This document shows, piece by piece, positions 1-8,134 of a stretch of DNA of 64,000 nt. The position numbers were made by a program, and so were the translations under genes. The stretch covers positions 186,001 through 250,000 of the forward strand of contig CAWDDF010000010.1 in NCBI GenBank assembly GCA_963801035.1, written 5' to 3'. Under the pieces are notes generated by a model. That model was not told the DNA's origin, ran no database searches, and saw only the letters and a list, made by a program, of their open reading frames with translations. This DNA comes from JACCZX01 sp963801035 (GTDB lineage Bacteria; Pseudomonadota; Gammaproteobacteria; Burkholderiales; Burkholderiaceae_F). Position 1 is the first letter of the stretch. Every line of letters starts with the position of its first letter.

Positions 1-320
1 CGGTTACCGGGCAGTCCAGGATGGTTGAAGTTCCGGGATCCGAGTTCGAGGTACCCGCCGATCTGGTGCTATTGGCGATGGGCTTTGTTTCGCCGGTTGC
101 TTCGGTTCTCGATGGCTTTGGGGTCGTCAGGGATTCGCGCGGCAACGCCCGCGCTTCTACGGACGGCGTCGACTCCTACCAGACCAATGTCGACAAAGTC
201 TTTGCCGCCGGTGATATGCGCCGAGGCCAATCATTGATCGTGTGGGCGATCAGAGAAGGTCGCCAGTGCGCTCGCGCCGTCGACGAGTATTTGATGGGGA
301 GCAGCGTGCTTCCGCGCTGA
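1..320 (+). CDS. gltD: Glutamate synthase small subunit (GltD), C-terminal end only
   Basis: The gene enters from the left edge already in frame (codons from position 3) and ends at TGA 318-320, so only about 105 residues are visible. They contain the end of the FAD/NADPH-binding oxidoreductase fold: 'LVLLAMGF', then 'KVFAAGDMRRGQSLIVWAI', which is the conserved dinucleotide-binding segment near the GltD C-terminus, and 'EGRQCARAVDEYL'. GltD feeds NADPH electrons to the large subunit, which makes glutamate from glutamine and 2-oxoglutarate in the cytosol. The same fold occurs in related NADPH-dependent oxidoreductases, but in this gene neighbourhood of Betaproteobacteria GltD just upstream of the mla operon is the expected gene. 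Confidence 0.85.
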   Translation, partial: VTGQSRMVEVPGSEFEVPADLVLLAMGFVSPVASVLDGFGVVRDSRGNARASTDGVDSYQTNVDKVFAAGDMRRGQSLIVWAIREGRQCARAVDEYLMGSSVLPR

Positions 321-394
321 ACCATCGATCTACGCCGGCTCGGTTGCCGTATTTGGCGTAGGAGTCTGTTCGCCTTCGCCCTGCCCGCGTTTTT

Positions 395-410
395 GGGTTA
401 GCGCTAACCC
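395..410. promoter_or_regulatory. Perfect 16-bp palindrome GGGTTAGCGCTAACCC, possible operator
   Basis: The sequence GGGTTAGCGCTAACCC is its own reverse complement. It lies in the 176-bp gap between gltD and mlaF, about 85 bp upstream of the mlaF start. It is preceded by five T residues and not followed by any, so it does not look like a rho-independent terminator for gltD. A dyad operator controlling the mla operon is the simplest reading, but no regulator is known from this sequence. Confidence 0.45.
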
Positions 411-496
411 GCATATACACGGTATTTGCCGTGCGACAATGCGCCCCCGAGCGCCGGCGCGCGCAGCCGCATGCGGGCTCGGCGAACAATTAGAAG

Positions 497-1303
497 ATGA
501 AAGACGACGCGCTCGTTCAGATCGATCACGTAACGTTTGGCTACGACCGCCGTCGCATCGTGCTGCACGACATGACGATGTCGTTTCCGCGCGGCAAGGT
601 CATCGCGATCATGGGCGGTTCGGGCTGCGGCAAGACAACGCTGCTGCGATTAATCGGCGGCATGCTGACGCCTGTTAAGGGCAACATCATGTTCGATGGC
701 GAGCACGTCAATCCGCGTGATCGCGAGGCGCTGTTCAGATTGCGGCGCCGCGTTGGATTGTTATTTCAGTTCGGTGCGCTGTTTACCGACCTCACGGTGT
801 TCGATAACGTCGCTTTTCCGCTGCGTGAGCACACCGATCTGCCTTTTGCGATGTTGCGCGACTTGGTATTGCTGAAGTTGAATGCGGTCGGATTACGTGG
901 CGCGGCACAGCTGAAGCCCGCGGACTTATCTGGCGGGATGGCACGCCGCGTTGCCCTTGCGCGGGCGATCGCGCTGGACCCCGAGCTGATCATGTATGAC
1001 GAGCCGTTCGCGGGCCTCGATCCGATCTCGCTGGGTGTGGCGGCGAATCTGATTCGCGAGCTCAACGATGCAACCGGCGCGACTTCGCTGGTGGTTTCAC
1101 ACGACGTCAGGGAGTGTTTCAAGATCAGCGACTATGTTTACGTGATGTCGGCAGGACGCATCGTCGGTCACGGAACGGCCGCCGAGGTCGAAGCTTCCGA
1201 TCACGAAGAAGTGCGGCAATTCATTCGTGGTGAGCCGGATGGTCCCGTCAAGTTTCACTACCCTGCGAAGCCGTTCGCGCAGGACCTTGGGCTGCGCGCA
1301 TGA
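497..1303 (+). CDS. mlaF: MlaF, ATPase of the Mla phospholipid ABC transporter
   Basis: 268 residues, the usual length. Walker A 'GGSGCGKTT' at about residue 40, ABC signature 'LSGGMARRVALARA' at about 143, Walker B 'LIMYDEPFAGLDP' at about 163 and the H-loop 'VVSHD' follow in order. The protein hydrolyses ATP on the cytoplasmic face of the inner membrane and drives MlaE, which exchanges phospholipid with the periplasmic MlaD/MlaC carriers to keep the outer membrane asymmetric. It is the first gene of the operon mlaF-E-D-A-C-B. Its stop overlaps the mlaE start (ATGA), indicating translational coupling. Confidence 0.95.
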   Translation: MKDDALVQIDHVTFGYDRRRIVLHDMTMSFPRGKVIAIMGGSGCGKTTLLRLIGGMLTPVKGNIMFDGEHVNPRDREALFRLRRRVGLLFQFGALFTDLTVFDNVAFPLREHTDLPFAMLRDLVLLKLNAVGLRGAAQLKPADLSGGMARRVALARAIALDPELIMYDEPFAGLDPISLGVAANLIRELNDATGATSLVVSHDVRECFKISDYVYVMSAGRIVGHGTAAEVEASDHEEVRQFIRGEPDGPVKFHYPAKPFAQDLGLRA

Positions 1304-2091
1304 GGCTAGTCAATGCGCTGCCGCGGCTCGGTGTGCGAGCGCTGGACGTACTGCGCGGCCTCGGCCACGCCACGTTCTTCATCGTCGATTTGCTACGTAA
1401 TTCGGTTTCGGCGGTTTCGCGGCCGTTTTTAACGATCGCGCAAATTCATGCGATCGGTAATCGATCGCTGGTCATTATTCTCGCGTCGGGTCTGGCCGTT
1501 GGCTTTGTCCTAGCCTTGCAGGGCTATTACACGCTTAGCCGCTACGGCGCGACGGCATCATTAGGGCTGGTCGTCGCGCTGTCGCTGGTGCGCGAGCTCG
1601 GACCGGTGGTGACGGCCTTATTGTTTGCAGGCCGCGCAGGCACATCACTGACGGCCGAAATCGGTTTGATGAAAGCCGGCGAGCAGCTTGCCGCGATGGA
1701 AATGATGGCCGTTGATCCCAAAGCGCGCGTGCTCGCACCGCGACTGTTAGCGGGACTTATCTCGATGCCGCTGCTGGCGGCCCTGTTCTCTGCGATCGGC
1801 ATACTCGGCGGCTATGTGGTTGGCGTGCTGATGATCGGCATCGATTCGGGTGAATTTTGGTCGCAGATGCAAAATGGGGTCGATGCGATCGACGACGTTG
1901 GTAACGGCATCGTCAAGAGCGTTGTTTTCGGTATCGCTTGCACTGTTACGGCGTTGTATCAAGGGTTCGAGGCGACGCCGACCCCTGAGGGCGTATCGGA
2001 AGCCACCACGCGTACGGTCGTCATTTCGTCGCTGCTGGTGCTGGGTCTCGACTTTGTGCTTACCGCGCTGATGTTCAGCTCGCCGCACTAG
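1300..2091 (+). CDS. mlaE: MlaE, permease of the Mla phospholipid transporter
   Basis: 263 residues, a typical MlaE/YrbE length. Hydrophobic segments run through most of the chain ('SLVIILASGLAVGFVLALQGYY', 'GLVVALSLVRELGPVVTALLFAGRAG', and two more C-terminal). The segment 'ELGPVVTALLFAGRAGTSLTAEIG' with 'MKAGEQLAAMEMM' is the family hallmark. It forms the inner-membrane dimer that binds MlaF below and the MlaD hexamer above. The ATG overlaps the mlaF stop by four bases. Confidence 0.95.
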   Translation: MRLVNALPRLGVRALDVLRGLGHATFFIVDLLRNSVSAVSRPFLTIAQIHAIGNRSLVIILASGLAVGFVLALQGYYTLSRYGATASLGLVVALSLVRELGPVVTALLFAGRAGTSLTAEIGLMKAGEQLAAMEMMAVDPKARVLAPRLLAGLISMPLLAALFSAIGILGGYVVGVLMIGIDSGEFWSQMQNGVDAIDDVGNGIVKSVVFGIACTVTALYQGFEATPTPEGVSEATTRTVVISSLLVLGLDFVLTALMFSSPH

Positions 2092-2112
2092 CTATTCGAT
2101 TGGAGACGTTCG

Positions 2113-2601
2113 ATGGGACGTAAAGGAGTGGAAACGCTGGTCGGGCTTTTCGTACTGCTCGGCATTCTGGCGATTTTGTTCTTGGCGCTGCGAGCCGCGA
2201 ACCTGGGCAACTTCGTCGTCGGGGAAACCTATTCTGTGACTGCGCGCTTCGACAACATCGGGGGACTGAAGGTGCGCGCGCCGGTCAAAAGTGCAGGCGT
2301 AAACGTCGGCCGCGTCAAGGCGATTGTGCTCGACACCAATACCTATCAGGGCCGAGTCACGATGGAACTCGAGCAGGGCGTGATATTCCCGAGCGACACG
2401 TCGGCAAAAATACTTACGTCAGGGCTGCTTGGGGACCAGTTCATCGGCTTGGTGCCGGGTGGATCCGATAAGAATTTGGAGCCGGGCGGGGAAATCAAGC
2501 TCACGCAGTCGGCGGTGCTGCTTGAAAATCTGATTGGCCAGTTCTTGTATAACAAGGCGGCCGATCCTCCGGATGCGCGCCCTGCGGCACCTACCAAATG
2601 A
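2113..2601 (+). CDS. mlaD: MlaD, inner-membrane MCE-domain phospholipid-binding protein
   Basis: 162 residues. An N-terminal membrane anchor (about residues 7-27, 'TLVGLFVLLGILAILFLALR') is followed by a single MCE domain with the expected 'FDNIGGLKVRAPVKSAGVNVGRV' start and a C-terminal 'GEIKLTQSAVLLENLIGQFLY' helix. MlaD forms a hexameric ring in the periplasm through which lipid passes to MlaC. The start is supported by 'GGAGA' 9 bases upstream. Confidence 0.95.
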   Translation: MGRKGVETLVGLFVLLGILAILFLALRAANLGNFVVGETYSVTARFDNIGGLKVRAPVKSAGVNVGRVKAIVLDTNTYQGRVTMELEQGVIFPSDTSAKILTSGLLGDQFIGLVPGGSDKNLEPGGEIKLTQSAVLLENLIGQFLYNKAADPPDARPAAPTK

Positions 2602-2642
2602 CGGGTGCACCGCTTGCCTAAGAGCACTAACGCCATTTACTG

Positions 2643-3479
2643 ATGGAGCCGACGTTGACCAGGGTGCTACGAAGTGCCGCCGCTCCGCTCTGGGTTGTCG
2701 CGGCTATCGTGATGTCGGGTTGCGCCACCGTGCCCGCCGACTCAGGGAACGATCCTCGCGATCCGATCGAATCGTTTAACCGCCAGGTGTTCGAATTCAA
2801 TGACGTCGTTGATCGCGCGATCTTGAAGCCGGTAGCGCAAGCGTACGAATATGTATTGCCCGAACCGGTTCGAGACTGTATCAGCGGAATGTTCAGCAAC
2901 CTCCGCGAGCCGTCGAACGCGGTAAACAACCTGTTGCAGGGCAAGCCTATTGATGCCGCGTCGGATACCTGCCGCTTCGTTGTCAACAGCACGGTCGGGC
3001 TGCTGGGATGCTTTGACCCCGCACGTCAGATGGGGCTTGAAAAACACAATGAAGATTTTGGACAAACGCTGGGGCGCTGGGGTATCGGCTCCGGTCCTTA
3101 CCTGGTTGTTCCAATATTGGGTCCAAGCACCGTGCGCGACGCTATCGGCATCTATGGTGCCGAACCCTATCTCGACCTAAATTTCTACATCGACAATGTC
3201 GGCGTTAGAAACGCAATCCTCGGCACGCGCGTTGTCAATCAGCGGGCCGAGTTGTTGCAGACGGATGACTTGATCTCAGGCGCGGCGCTCGATAAATATC
3301 GCTTTATCCGAGACGGCTATTTGCAGCGCCGGCGCAGCTTGGTCTATGACGGTAGCCCACCGCCCGCTGTCGACGATGCCTCTTCGCAACCGTCAGCTGG
3401 CAGTGCACCGTCTGAAGACCCAAACGTTAAGAAGGAGCCGGTGCCGCCGCAGTCGGGGTCCGCGCCGGCAAACAAGTAG
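2643..3479 (+). CDS. mlaA: MlaA (VacJ), outer-membrane lipoprotein of the Mla system
   Basis: 278 residues. A signal peptide ends in the lipobox 'VMSGC' (Cys at about residue 26). The VacJ domain follows, with 'DPIESFNRQVFEFNDVVD' and 'EDFGQTLGRWGIGSGPYLVVPILGPS', the two most conserved stretches of the family. The tail from about residue 235 is Pro/Ser/Glu-rich and of low complexity. MlaA removes mislocalised phospholipid from the outer leaflet and passes it to MlaC. In enterobacteria mlaA is elsewhere; its place between mlaD and mlaC is usual in Betaproteobacteria. Confidence 0.93.
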   Translation: MEPTLTRVLRSAAAPLWVVAAIVMSGCATVPADSGNDPRDPIESFNRQVFEFNDVVDRAILKPVAQAYEYVLPEPVRDCISGMFSNLREPSNAVNNLLQGKPIDAASDTCRFVVNSTVGLLGCFDPARQMGLEKHNEDFGQTLGRWGIGSGPYLVVPILGPSTVRDAIGIYGAEPYLDLNFYIDNVGVRNAILGTRVVNQRAELLQTDDLISGAALDKYRFIRDGYLQRRRSLVYDGSPPPAVDDASSQPSAGSAPSEDPNVKKEPVPPQSGSAPANK

Positions 3480-3551
3480 GCGCGGTAAGCCTGAACAAAC
3501 GTTGGCAGCGCCGGTCCTACAGTCACTTCCAAATTCGAGAGACGAACCACG

Positions 3552-4190
3552 ATGCAATTTCTAAAATCTTTATTGGTTTCACTGACTGCCTCGACGCTGT
3601 TCATCTCCGCTGTGCAGGCGCAATCACCGGCCGCCACGGCGAGCGCGCCCGATGCAATGGTCCGTGACCTGTCTAACGAAGTGTTGAACGCGATCAAAGC
3701 CGACAAAGCACTCAAATCTGGAGATACGAACCGGGTGCAGAAACTGGTTGACGAGAAAGTTCTTCCATACACGGACTTTCAAAAGATGACGCAGCTGTCG
3801 GTAGGGCCCGGTTGGCGCAACGCGACGCCTGAACAGCGTGCTGCGCTGACACGCGAGTTCCGCACGTTGCTGGTACGGACTTACAGCGGCGCGCTGGGAC
3901 AGGTCAGCGATCACAAAGTCGAGCTACGGCCGTTCCGTGCGCAACCGAGTGATACCGACGTCATCGTGCGCACGCAGGTGGTCGCGTCGCGCGGCGATCC
4001 CATCCAGCTCGACTACCGACTTGAAAAGAGCGATGGCGGCTGGAAGATCTACGACATCAACATCCTTGGCGTTTGGCTGGTCGAAAACTACAAGTCGCAA
4101 TTCAGCTCGCAGGTCAACTCGAGCGGAATCGACGGCTTGATCAAGACGCTGACCGAGCGCAACAATCAATTGGCACAGAAAAAGGCGTAA
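3552..4190 (+). CDS. mlaC: MlaC, periplasmic phospholipid carrier
   Basis: 212 residues with a cleavable signal peptide (about residues 1-23, 'LVSLTASTLFISAVQAQ'). The body is the MlaC/Ttg2D fold: 'VDEKVLPYTDFQKMTQLSVG', 'LTREFRTLLVRTYSGAL', 'DYRLEKSDGGWKIYDINI', 'GVWLVENYKSQF'. It shuttles single phospholipids between the MlaA complex at the outer membrane and MlaD. It lies between mlaA and mlaB in the same operon. Confidence 0.94.
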   Translation: MQFLKSLLVSLTASTLFISAVQAQSPAATASAPDAMVRDLSNEVLNAIKADKALKSGDTNRVQKLVDEKVLPYTDFQKMTQLSVGPGWRNATPEQRAALTREFRTLLVRTYSGALGQVSDHKVELRPFRAQPSDTDVIVRTQVVASRGDPIQLDYRLEKSDGGWKIYDINILGVWLVENYKSQFSSQVNSSGIDGLIKTLTERNNQLAQKKA

Positions 4191-4198
4191 AGGTCGCA

Positions 4199-4492
4199 AT
4201 GCGTATCGAGGCTGACGACATGAGCCTGGCGAATGCGGCACAGCTCGCCGAACTCGGCATCGCTGCGATTCAGGCCGGCGATGCCACATTCGATCTTTCG
4301 GCCGTTCGTACATGCGATTCTTCCGCGCTCGTGGTCCTGTTGGCGTGGCAGCGTACGGCGCAAAGTGCCGGACGCTCGATCACGGTGTCCGGCGTTCCCG
4401 CCGACATGCTGAGCCTTGCGACCGTCTACGGGGTCGATAGCATTTTGCCGATCTCAGACAACTTTCGCGCCACACCGACCACCGATCACTGA
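4199..4492 (+). CDS. mlaB: MlaB, STAS-domain subunit of the Mla transporter
   Basis: 97 residues, close to the usual size, a single STAS domain. The segment 'FDLSAVRTCDSSALVVLLAW' holds the conserved loop at the start of the second helix. MlaB binds MlaF in the cytoplasm and is needed for its assembly and activity. I chose ATG 4199 because an 'AAAGG' lies just upstream and residues encoded further 5' in this frame are only a shadow of mlaC. The 3' end runs into a 14-bp tandem duplication. Confidence 0.88.
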   Translation: MRIEADDMSLANAAQLAELGIAAIQAGDATFDLSAVRTCDSSALVVLLAWQRTAQSAGRSITVSGVPADMLSLATVYGVDSILPISDNFRATPTTDH

Positions 4493-4511
4493 CTCCGGAT
4501 CACTGACTCCG
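4484..4511. repeat. 14-bp tandem duplication at the mlaB 3' end
   Basis: GATCACTGACTCCG occurs twice in direct tandem (4484-4497 and 4498-4511). The first copy contains the mlaB stop codon TGA (4490-4492); the second ends at the base before the GTG start of the next gene. It looks like a simple slippage duplication that lengthened the gap between the two genes. Confidence 0.9.
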
Positions 4512-5441
4512 GTGGCTGCCATTCAGGTTTCCGGCGTTACCAAGCGCTACGGCTCGACGCTCGCGCTCGACCGTATCGATTTGCAGATCGAACGCGGAGA
4601 ATTCTTCGGCCTGCTGGGGCCGAACGGTGCAGGCAAGACCACGTTGATTTCCATCATCGCGGGACTCGTTCGCGCGAGCAACGGTCGCGTAAGCGTGATG
4701 GGCCATGATGTAGTTGACGATTACCGCGCAGCCCGCCTGGCCTTGGGCGTTGTTCCGCAGGAGCTCGCGTTCGATCCGTTTTTTACGGTGCGCGAAACGC
4801 TCGAGTTTCAGTCCGGTTACTTCGGACTGACCAACAATCGCGCATGGATCGACGAAGTACTCGCCAATCTGGGTCTCGCATCGCGTGCCGACTCCAATAT
4901 GCGAGCGCTCTCCGGAGGGATGAAGCGCCGCGTGCTGGTGGCACAGGCGCTGGTGCACAAGCCGCCGGTGATTGTGCTGGACGAGCCCACGGCTGGCGTC
5001 GACGTCGAGCTCAGGCAGACACTGTGGTCATTCATACGCCGGTTGAATCAGGAAGGTCACACGATCGTTCTGACCACACACTACCTTGAGGAGGCGCAGG
5101 CGCTCTGCCAGCGAATTGCGATGCTTCGATCTGGCACGGTGATCGCGCTCGATACCACGCGTGCGTTGCTATCGCATATTGAGGGAGTGCAGATGACGCT
5201 GCGCGTGCGCGGTACGGTACCGCCATCGATATTGGCGCACCGAATCGATGAGCGCGACGGCGCACTCATATTGCGTCTCGGTGAGCCGCGTGATGTCGGC
5301 CGCGTTTTAGCCGAGTGTCAGGCAGCAGGTTGCGAGATAGAGGATCTAGAGGTCGGACGCGCGGATCTCGAAGATGTGTTTCTGCAACTGATGGCCGAGC
5401 GTGCCGAGTCCGAGCGCATTCCTGCGTTAGCCACCGCATGA
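4512..5441 (+). CDS. ABC transporter ATP-binding protein, YadG-like
   Basis: 309 residues from a GTG start, matching YadG-type exporters. Walker A 'GPNGAGKTT' at about residue 40, signature 'LSGGMKRRVLVAQAL', Walker B 'VIVLDEPTAGVD', and switch 'TTHYLEEA'. A C-terminal extension of about 70 residues follows, as in ABC-2 export ATPases. GTG 4512 sits directly before the first conserved strand ('AAIQVSGVTKRYG'); residues upstream in the frame are mlaB shadow. It overlaps the permease gene by ATGA and the two should form one exporter; the substrate is unknown. Confidence 0.85.
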   Translation: MAAIQVSGVTKRYGSTLALDRIDLQIERGEFFGLLGPNGAGKTTLISIIAGLVRASNGRVSVMGHDVVDDYRAARLALGVVPQELAFDPFFTVRETLEFQSGYFGLTNNRAWIDEVLANLGLASRADSNMRALSGGMKRRVLVAQALVHKPPVIVLDEPTAGVDVELRQTLWSFIRRLNQEGHTIVLTTHYLEEAQALCQRIAMLRSGTVIALDTTRALLSHIEGVQMTLRVRGTVPPSILAHRIDERDGALILRLGEPRDVGRVLAECQAAGCEIEDLEVGRADLEDVFLQLMAERAESERIPALATA

Positions 5442-6286
5442 CACCGCCGGCCGCCCGTTCCGATGCAGCAGTCTCTCTTGAAGGGACCTCGTCGCACGCT
5501 AGCGACGACGCATCCAGCCATGCATCGGCAGCGGTGTCCTTCCGCACGCTGCTGACGAAGGAGATGTTGCGCTTCTGGAAGGTGAGCTTTCAGACGGTCG
5601 GCGCACCGATATTGACGGCGGTCCTCTACCTGCTGGTGTTCGGTCACGTACTCGAAGAACACGTGCAGGCTTTACCCGGAGTCAGTTACACGGCATTTTT
5701 GATTCCGGGGCTGGTGATGATGTCGGTTCTGCAAAACGCGTTTGCAAATTCCTCGTCCAGCTTGATCCAGTCGAAAATCATGGGCAGCTTGATCTTCATA
5801 TTGCTGCCTCCGTTTTCGCACTGGCAGTTGTTCGGCGCGTACGTGGCTGCGTCTGTCGTGCGCGGCGTAGTGGTGGGCCTCGGCGTGTTTCTGATTACGG
5901 TGTGGTTTGCGCCGCCGAGCTTCGCCGCGCCGCTATGGATCATTGCGTTCGGGTTGCTCGGAGCCGCGATGCTCGGAACGCTCGGCCTGATTGCTGGCAT
6001 TTGGGCTGACAAGTTTGATCAGCTGGCGGCGTTTCAAAACTTTATCGTGATGCCCGCGACGTTTTTGTCAGGTGTCTTCTACTCGGTGCACAGCTTGCCG
6101 CCCTTTTGGCGCACGGTGTCGCACTTCAATCCGTTTTTTTACATGATCGACGGGTTTCGCTACGGCTTCTTCGCGCAGTCCGATATCAACCCCTGGGTAA
6201 GCCTTGCCGTGCTCACGTTCGCTTTCGCTGTTATTGCCGGCGTTGCCGTTACCTTGCTGGCACGCGGCTTTAAGCTTAGAAACTGA
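5438..6286 (+). CDS. ABC-2 type permease, YadH-like
   Basis: 282 residues from ATG 5438, which overlaps the ATPase stop. The first 30 residues are Ala/Ser-rich and not conserved. Then 'FRTLLTKEMLRFWKVSFQTVGAPILTAVLYLLVFGHVL' begins the ABC-2 membrane domain with six hydrophobic segments, including 'FQNFIVMPATFLSGVFYSV' and the cytoplasm-proximal 'FNPFFYMIDGFRYGFF', which is characteristic of YadH/NodJ-like permeases. It pairs with the upstream ATPase. Its stop overlaps the next ATG by one base. Confidence 0.87.
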   Translation: MTPPAARSDAAVSLEGTSSHASDDASSHASAAVSFRTLLTKEMLRFWKVSFQTVGAPILTAVLYLLVFGHVLEEHVQALPGVSYTAFLIPGLVMMSVLQNAFANSSSSLIQSKIMGSLIFILLPPFSHWQLFGAYVAASVVRGVVVGLGVFLITVWFAPPSFAAPLWIIAFGLLGAAMLGTLGLIAGIWADKFDQLAAFQNFIVMPATFLSGVFYSVHSLPPFWRTVSHFNPFFYMIDGFRYGFFAQSDINPWVSLAVLTFAFAVIAGVAVTLLARGFKLRN

Positions 6287-6528
6287 TGGAACCGTCTCCG
6301 GAAGATATTGAGCGCTACATCGCGCAAGGGCTCGATTGCGAGGTCGTCAAGGTTTCCGGCGACGGCCGGCACTTCGAGGCGCTGATCGTCAGCCCAGCCT
6401 TTGAGGGCCAGTCGCGTATCGCGCGTCACCAGCACGTCTATCGCGCGCTCGGCGACCGCATGCGACAGGAGATACACGCGTTGTCGATGCGAACGCTGAC
6501 ACCCGCCGAATACCGGAACGCAGAGTAG
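6286..6528 (+). CDS. BolA-like protein (IbaG/YrbA type)
   Basis: 80 residues, a compact BolA fold of the short IbaG type: 'EDIERYIAQGLDCEVVKVSGDGRHFEALIVSPAFEG' then 'RIARHQHVYRAL' with the conserved histidine. Such proteins bind [2Fe-2S] clusters together with monothiol glutaredoxins; a CGFS glutaredoxin is encoded at 26.4-26.7 kb. In Proteobacteria this gene commonly stands between the mla operon and murA, exactly as here. Confidence 0.88.
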   Translation: MEPSPEDIERYIAQGLDCEVVKVSGDGRHFEALIVSPAFEGQSRIARHQHVYRALGDRMRQEIHALSMRTLTPAEYRNAE

Positions 6529-6543
6529 TTTTCACGTTGCCTT

Positions 6544-6628
6544 CATTCGAACTTCGCGCCCGGTTCGCTTGCGTGCGCGAGGCTTGCAGGCCCGCGTCGT
6601 GCGGCGCACCTGCAAGGAGCTTCGAATG
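6544..6628 (+). promoter_or_regulatory. Nested inverted repeats covering the murA ribosome-binding site and start
   Basis: Outer arms CATTCGAA (6544-6551) and TTCGAATG (6621-6628); inner arms CTTGCAGG (6583-6590) and CCTGCAAG (6609-6616). All four arms are perfect. The inner 3' arm overlaps the first half of the Shine-Dalgarno AAGGAG (6614-6619) and the outer 3' arm contains the ATG at 6626. A folded leader would therefore hide both. This is seen directly; the regulatory role is inferred. Confidence 0.4.
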
Positions 6629-7990
6629 CCCGACTCTCTTCCCGATATCTCTCCAACCGCGCGTTTCACCCGTGCCGTACAGTTCCGCACCTCGTTAATT
6701 CGGCCGCGCGTAATCGAATCGGCCGCCTTTGTTGGCCCGATGGACAAACTGAAAATTCGTGGCGGTAAGCGTCTCGGCGGCGAGATCACTGTTTCGGGGG
6801 CAAAGAACGCGGCGCTGCCGATCCTCGCTGCGTCGCTGTTGACGGCCGACGAACTGCTCCTCGACAACGTACCGCAGCTGCAGGATGTCGCCACGACGCT
6901 CAAGTTGCTGAAGCAAATGGGTGTCGCCGCTGATCGTGACGGCGCGACCGTGCGGCTGAGCGCGCGTGATCTGACCAGCGTCGAAGCGCCTTACGAGCTC
7001 GTGAAGACGATGCGCGCGTCGATTCTGGTGCTGGGCCCGCTGGTGGCGCGGGCGGGCAGTGCTCGTGTGTCGCTGCCCGGCGGTTGTGCGATTGGTGCAC
7101 GGCCAGTTGATCAACACATCAAGGGGCTCGAAGCGCTCGGCGCGACGATCCGCATCGAAAACGGTTACGTTGTCGCCGAAGCGAAGCGGCTGCGAGGGGC
7201 GCGCATCGTAACCGACATGGTGACGGTCACAGGCACAGAAAACCTGATGATGGCTGCCACGTTGGCCGACGGTGAGACGATTCTCGAAAACGCTGCACGC
7301 GAACCTGAAGTCGTCGATCTCGCCGCAGCCCTGAATGCCATGGGCGCACGCATTCGCGGCGCCGGTACTGATCGCATTGCAATCGAGGGTGTCGAGCGAT
7401 TGCACGGCGCACGTCACAGGGTGATGCCTGATCGCATCGAAACCGGAACGTTCCTCAGTGCCGTTGTTGCTGCAGGCGGAAGCGTGGCGCTGCGCGGTGC
7501 TTCGGCTGGCAACCTGGAATCGGTGTTGAACAAGCTGCGCGAGGCCGGTGCCCACATCGATGCGCAAAATGGCGCGCTTCGTATCCGCATGGACTCTCGT
7601 CCACGTGCGGTGAGCCTACGCACAGCTCCGTATCCCGACTTTCCGACCGATATGCAGGCGCAGTTCATGGCCCTCAATTGTGTTTCCGAGGGTGTTGGCT
7701 CGATCACCGAGACGATTTTCGAAAATCGTTTCATGCACGTTTCCGAGCTGCAGCGACTCGGTGCGAATATCATCATCGATGGAAATACAGCTACCGTTCG
7801 CGGCGTGCAGAAGCTCGCCGGCGCACAGGTGATGGCGACCGACCTGCGTGCGTCGGCCAGCCTTGTCGTTGCCGCGCTGGTCGCCGAGGGCGAAACAACG
7901 GTCAATCGCATTTACCATCTGGATCGAGGCTACGAGGCCATGGAGAAAAAACTTGCAGCGCTGGGAGCAAACGTGGAACGCGTCAAATGA
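6626..7990 (+). CDS. murA: MurA, UDP-N-acetylglucosamine 1-carboxyvinyltransferase
   Basis: First committed step of peptidoglycan synthesis: transfer of enolpyruvate from PEP to UDP-GlcNAc. The EPT fold starts 'DKLKIRGGKRLGGEITVSGAKNAALPIL', and the catalytic cysteine lies in 'GGCAIGARPVDQHI'. The conserved 'YPDFPTDMQAQFMAL' and 'ENRFMHVSEL' follow. ATG 6626 has a strong Shine-Dalgarno (AAGGAG, 6-base spacing) and gives 454 residues with a 38-residue non-conserved N-terminal extension; ATG 6740, at the conserved 'MDKL', would give 416 residues, the usual length, but has no ribosome-binding site. Extensions of this kind occur in some Burkholderiales MurA proteins, so the start is open. Confidence 0.93.
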   Translation: MPDSLPDISPTARFTRAVQFRTSLIRPRVIESAAFVGPMDKLKIRGGKRLGGEITVSGAKNAALPILAASLLTADELLLDNVPQLQDVATTLKLLKQMGVAADRDGATVRLSARDLTSVEAPYELVKTMRASILVLGPLVARAGSARVSLPGGCAIGARPVDQHIKGLEALGATIRIENGYVVAEAKRLRGARIVTDMVTVTGTENLMMAATLADGETILENAAREPEVVDLAAALNAMGARIRGAGTDRIAIEGVERLHGARHRVMPDRIETGTFLSAVVAAGGSVALRGASAGNLESVLNKLREAGAHIDAQNGALRIRMDSRPRAVSLRTAPYPDFPTDMQAQFMALNCVSEGVGSITETIFENRFMHVSELQRLGANIIIDGNTATVRGVQKLAGAQVMATDLRASASLVVAALVAEGETTVNRIYHLDRGYEAMEKKLAALGANVERVK

Positions 7991-8050
7991 CGGCATGCTG
8001 ACAGAGGCGGACGCTGTTGCTTGCCTTTGTAAAGCGCGCGCACGCGCGGC

Positions 8051-8113
8051 CGCTCCGAAGGGAGCGCGCCTAACTAATCAGTCTGAGTGCACGTGCGATT
8101 GCGGAGCAATCGC
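8051..8113 (+). promoter_or_regulatory. Two hairpins in the murA-hisG gap
   Basis: CGCTCC-GAAG-GGAGCG (8051-8066) and GCGATTGC-GGA-GCAATCGC (8095-8113) are perfect inverted repeats in the 144-bp space between murA and hisG; the second ends 21 bases before the hisG ATG. Neither is followed by a T-run, and no small ORF with a run of His codons is present, so classical his attenuation is not indicated. They could be processing or stability elements. Confidence 0.4.
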
Positions 8114-8134
8114 GTACACGAAGACTGCTGGTTA

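Noticed and set aside
395..410. gltD terminator
   Set aside because: The palindrome has its T-run on the wrong side; nothing after it supports rho-independent termination.
8000..8134. Histidine leader-peptide attenuator
   Set aside because: No short frame with consecutive His codons and no terminator/antiterminator pair with a T-run could be found.
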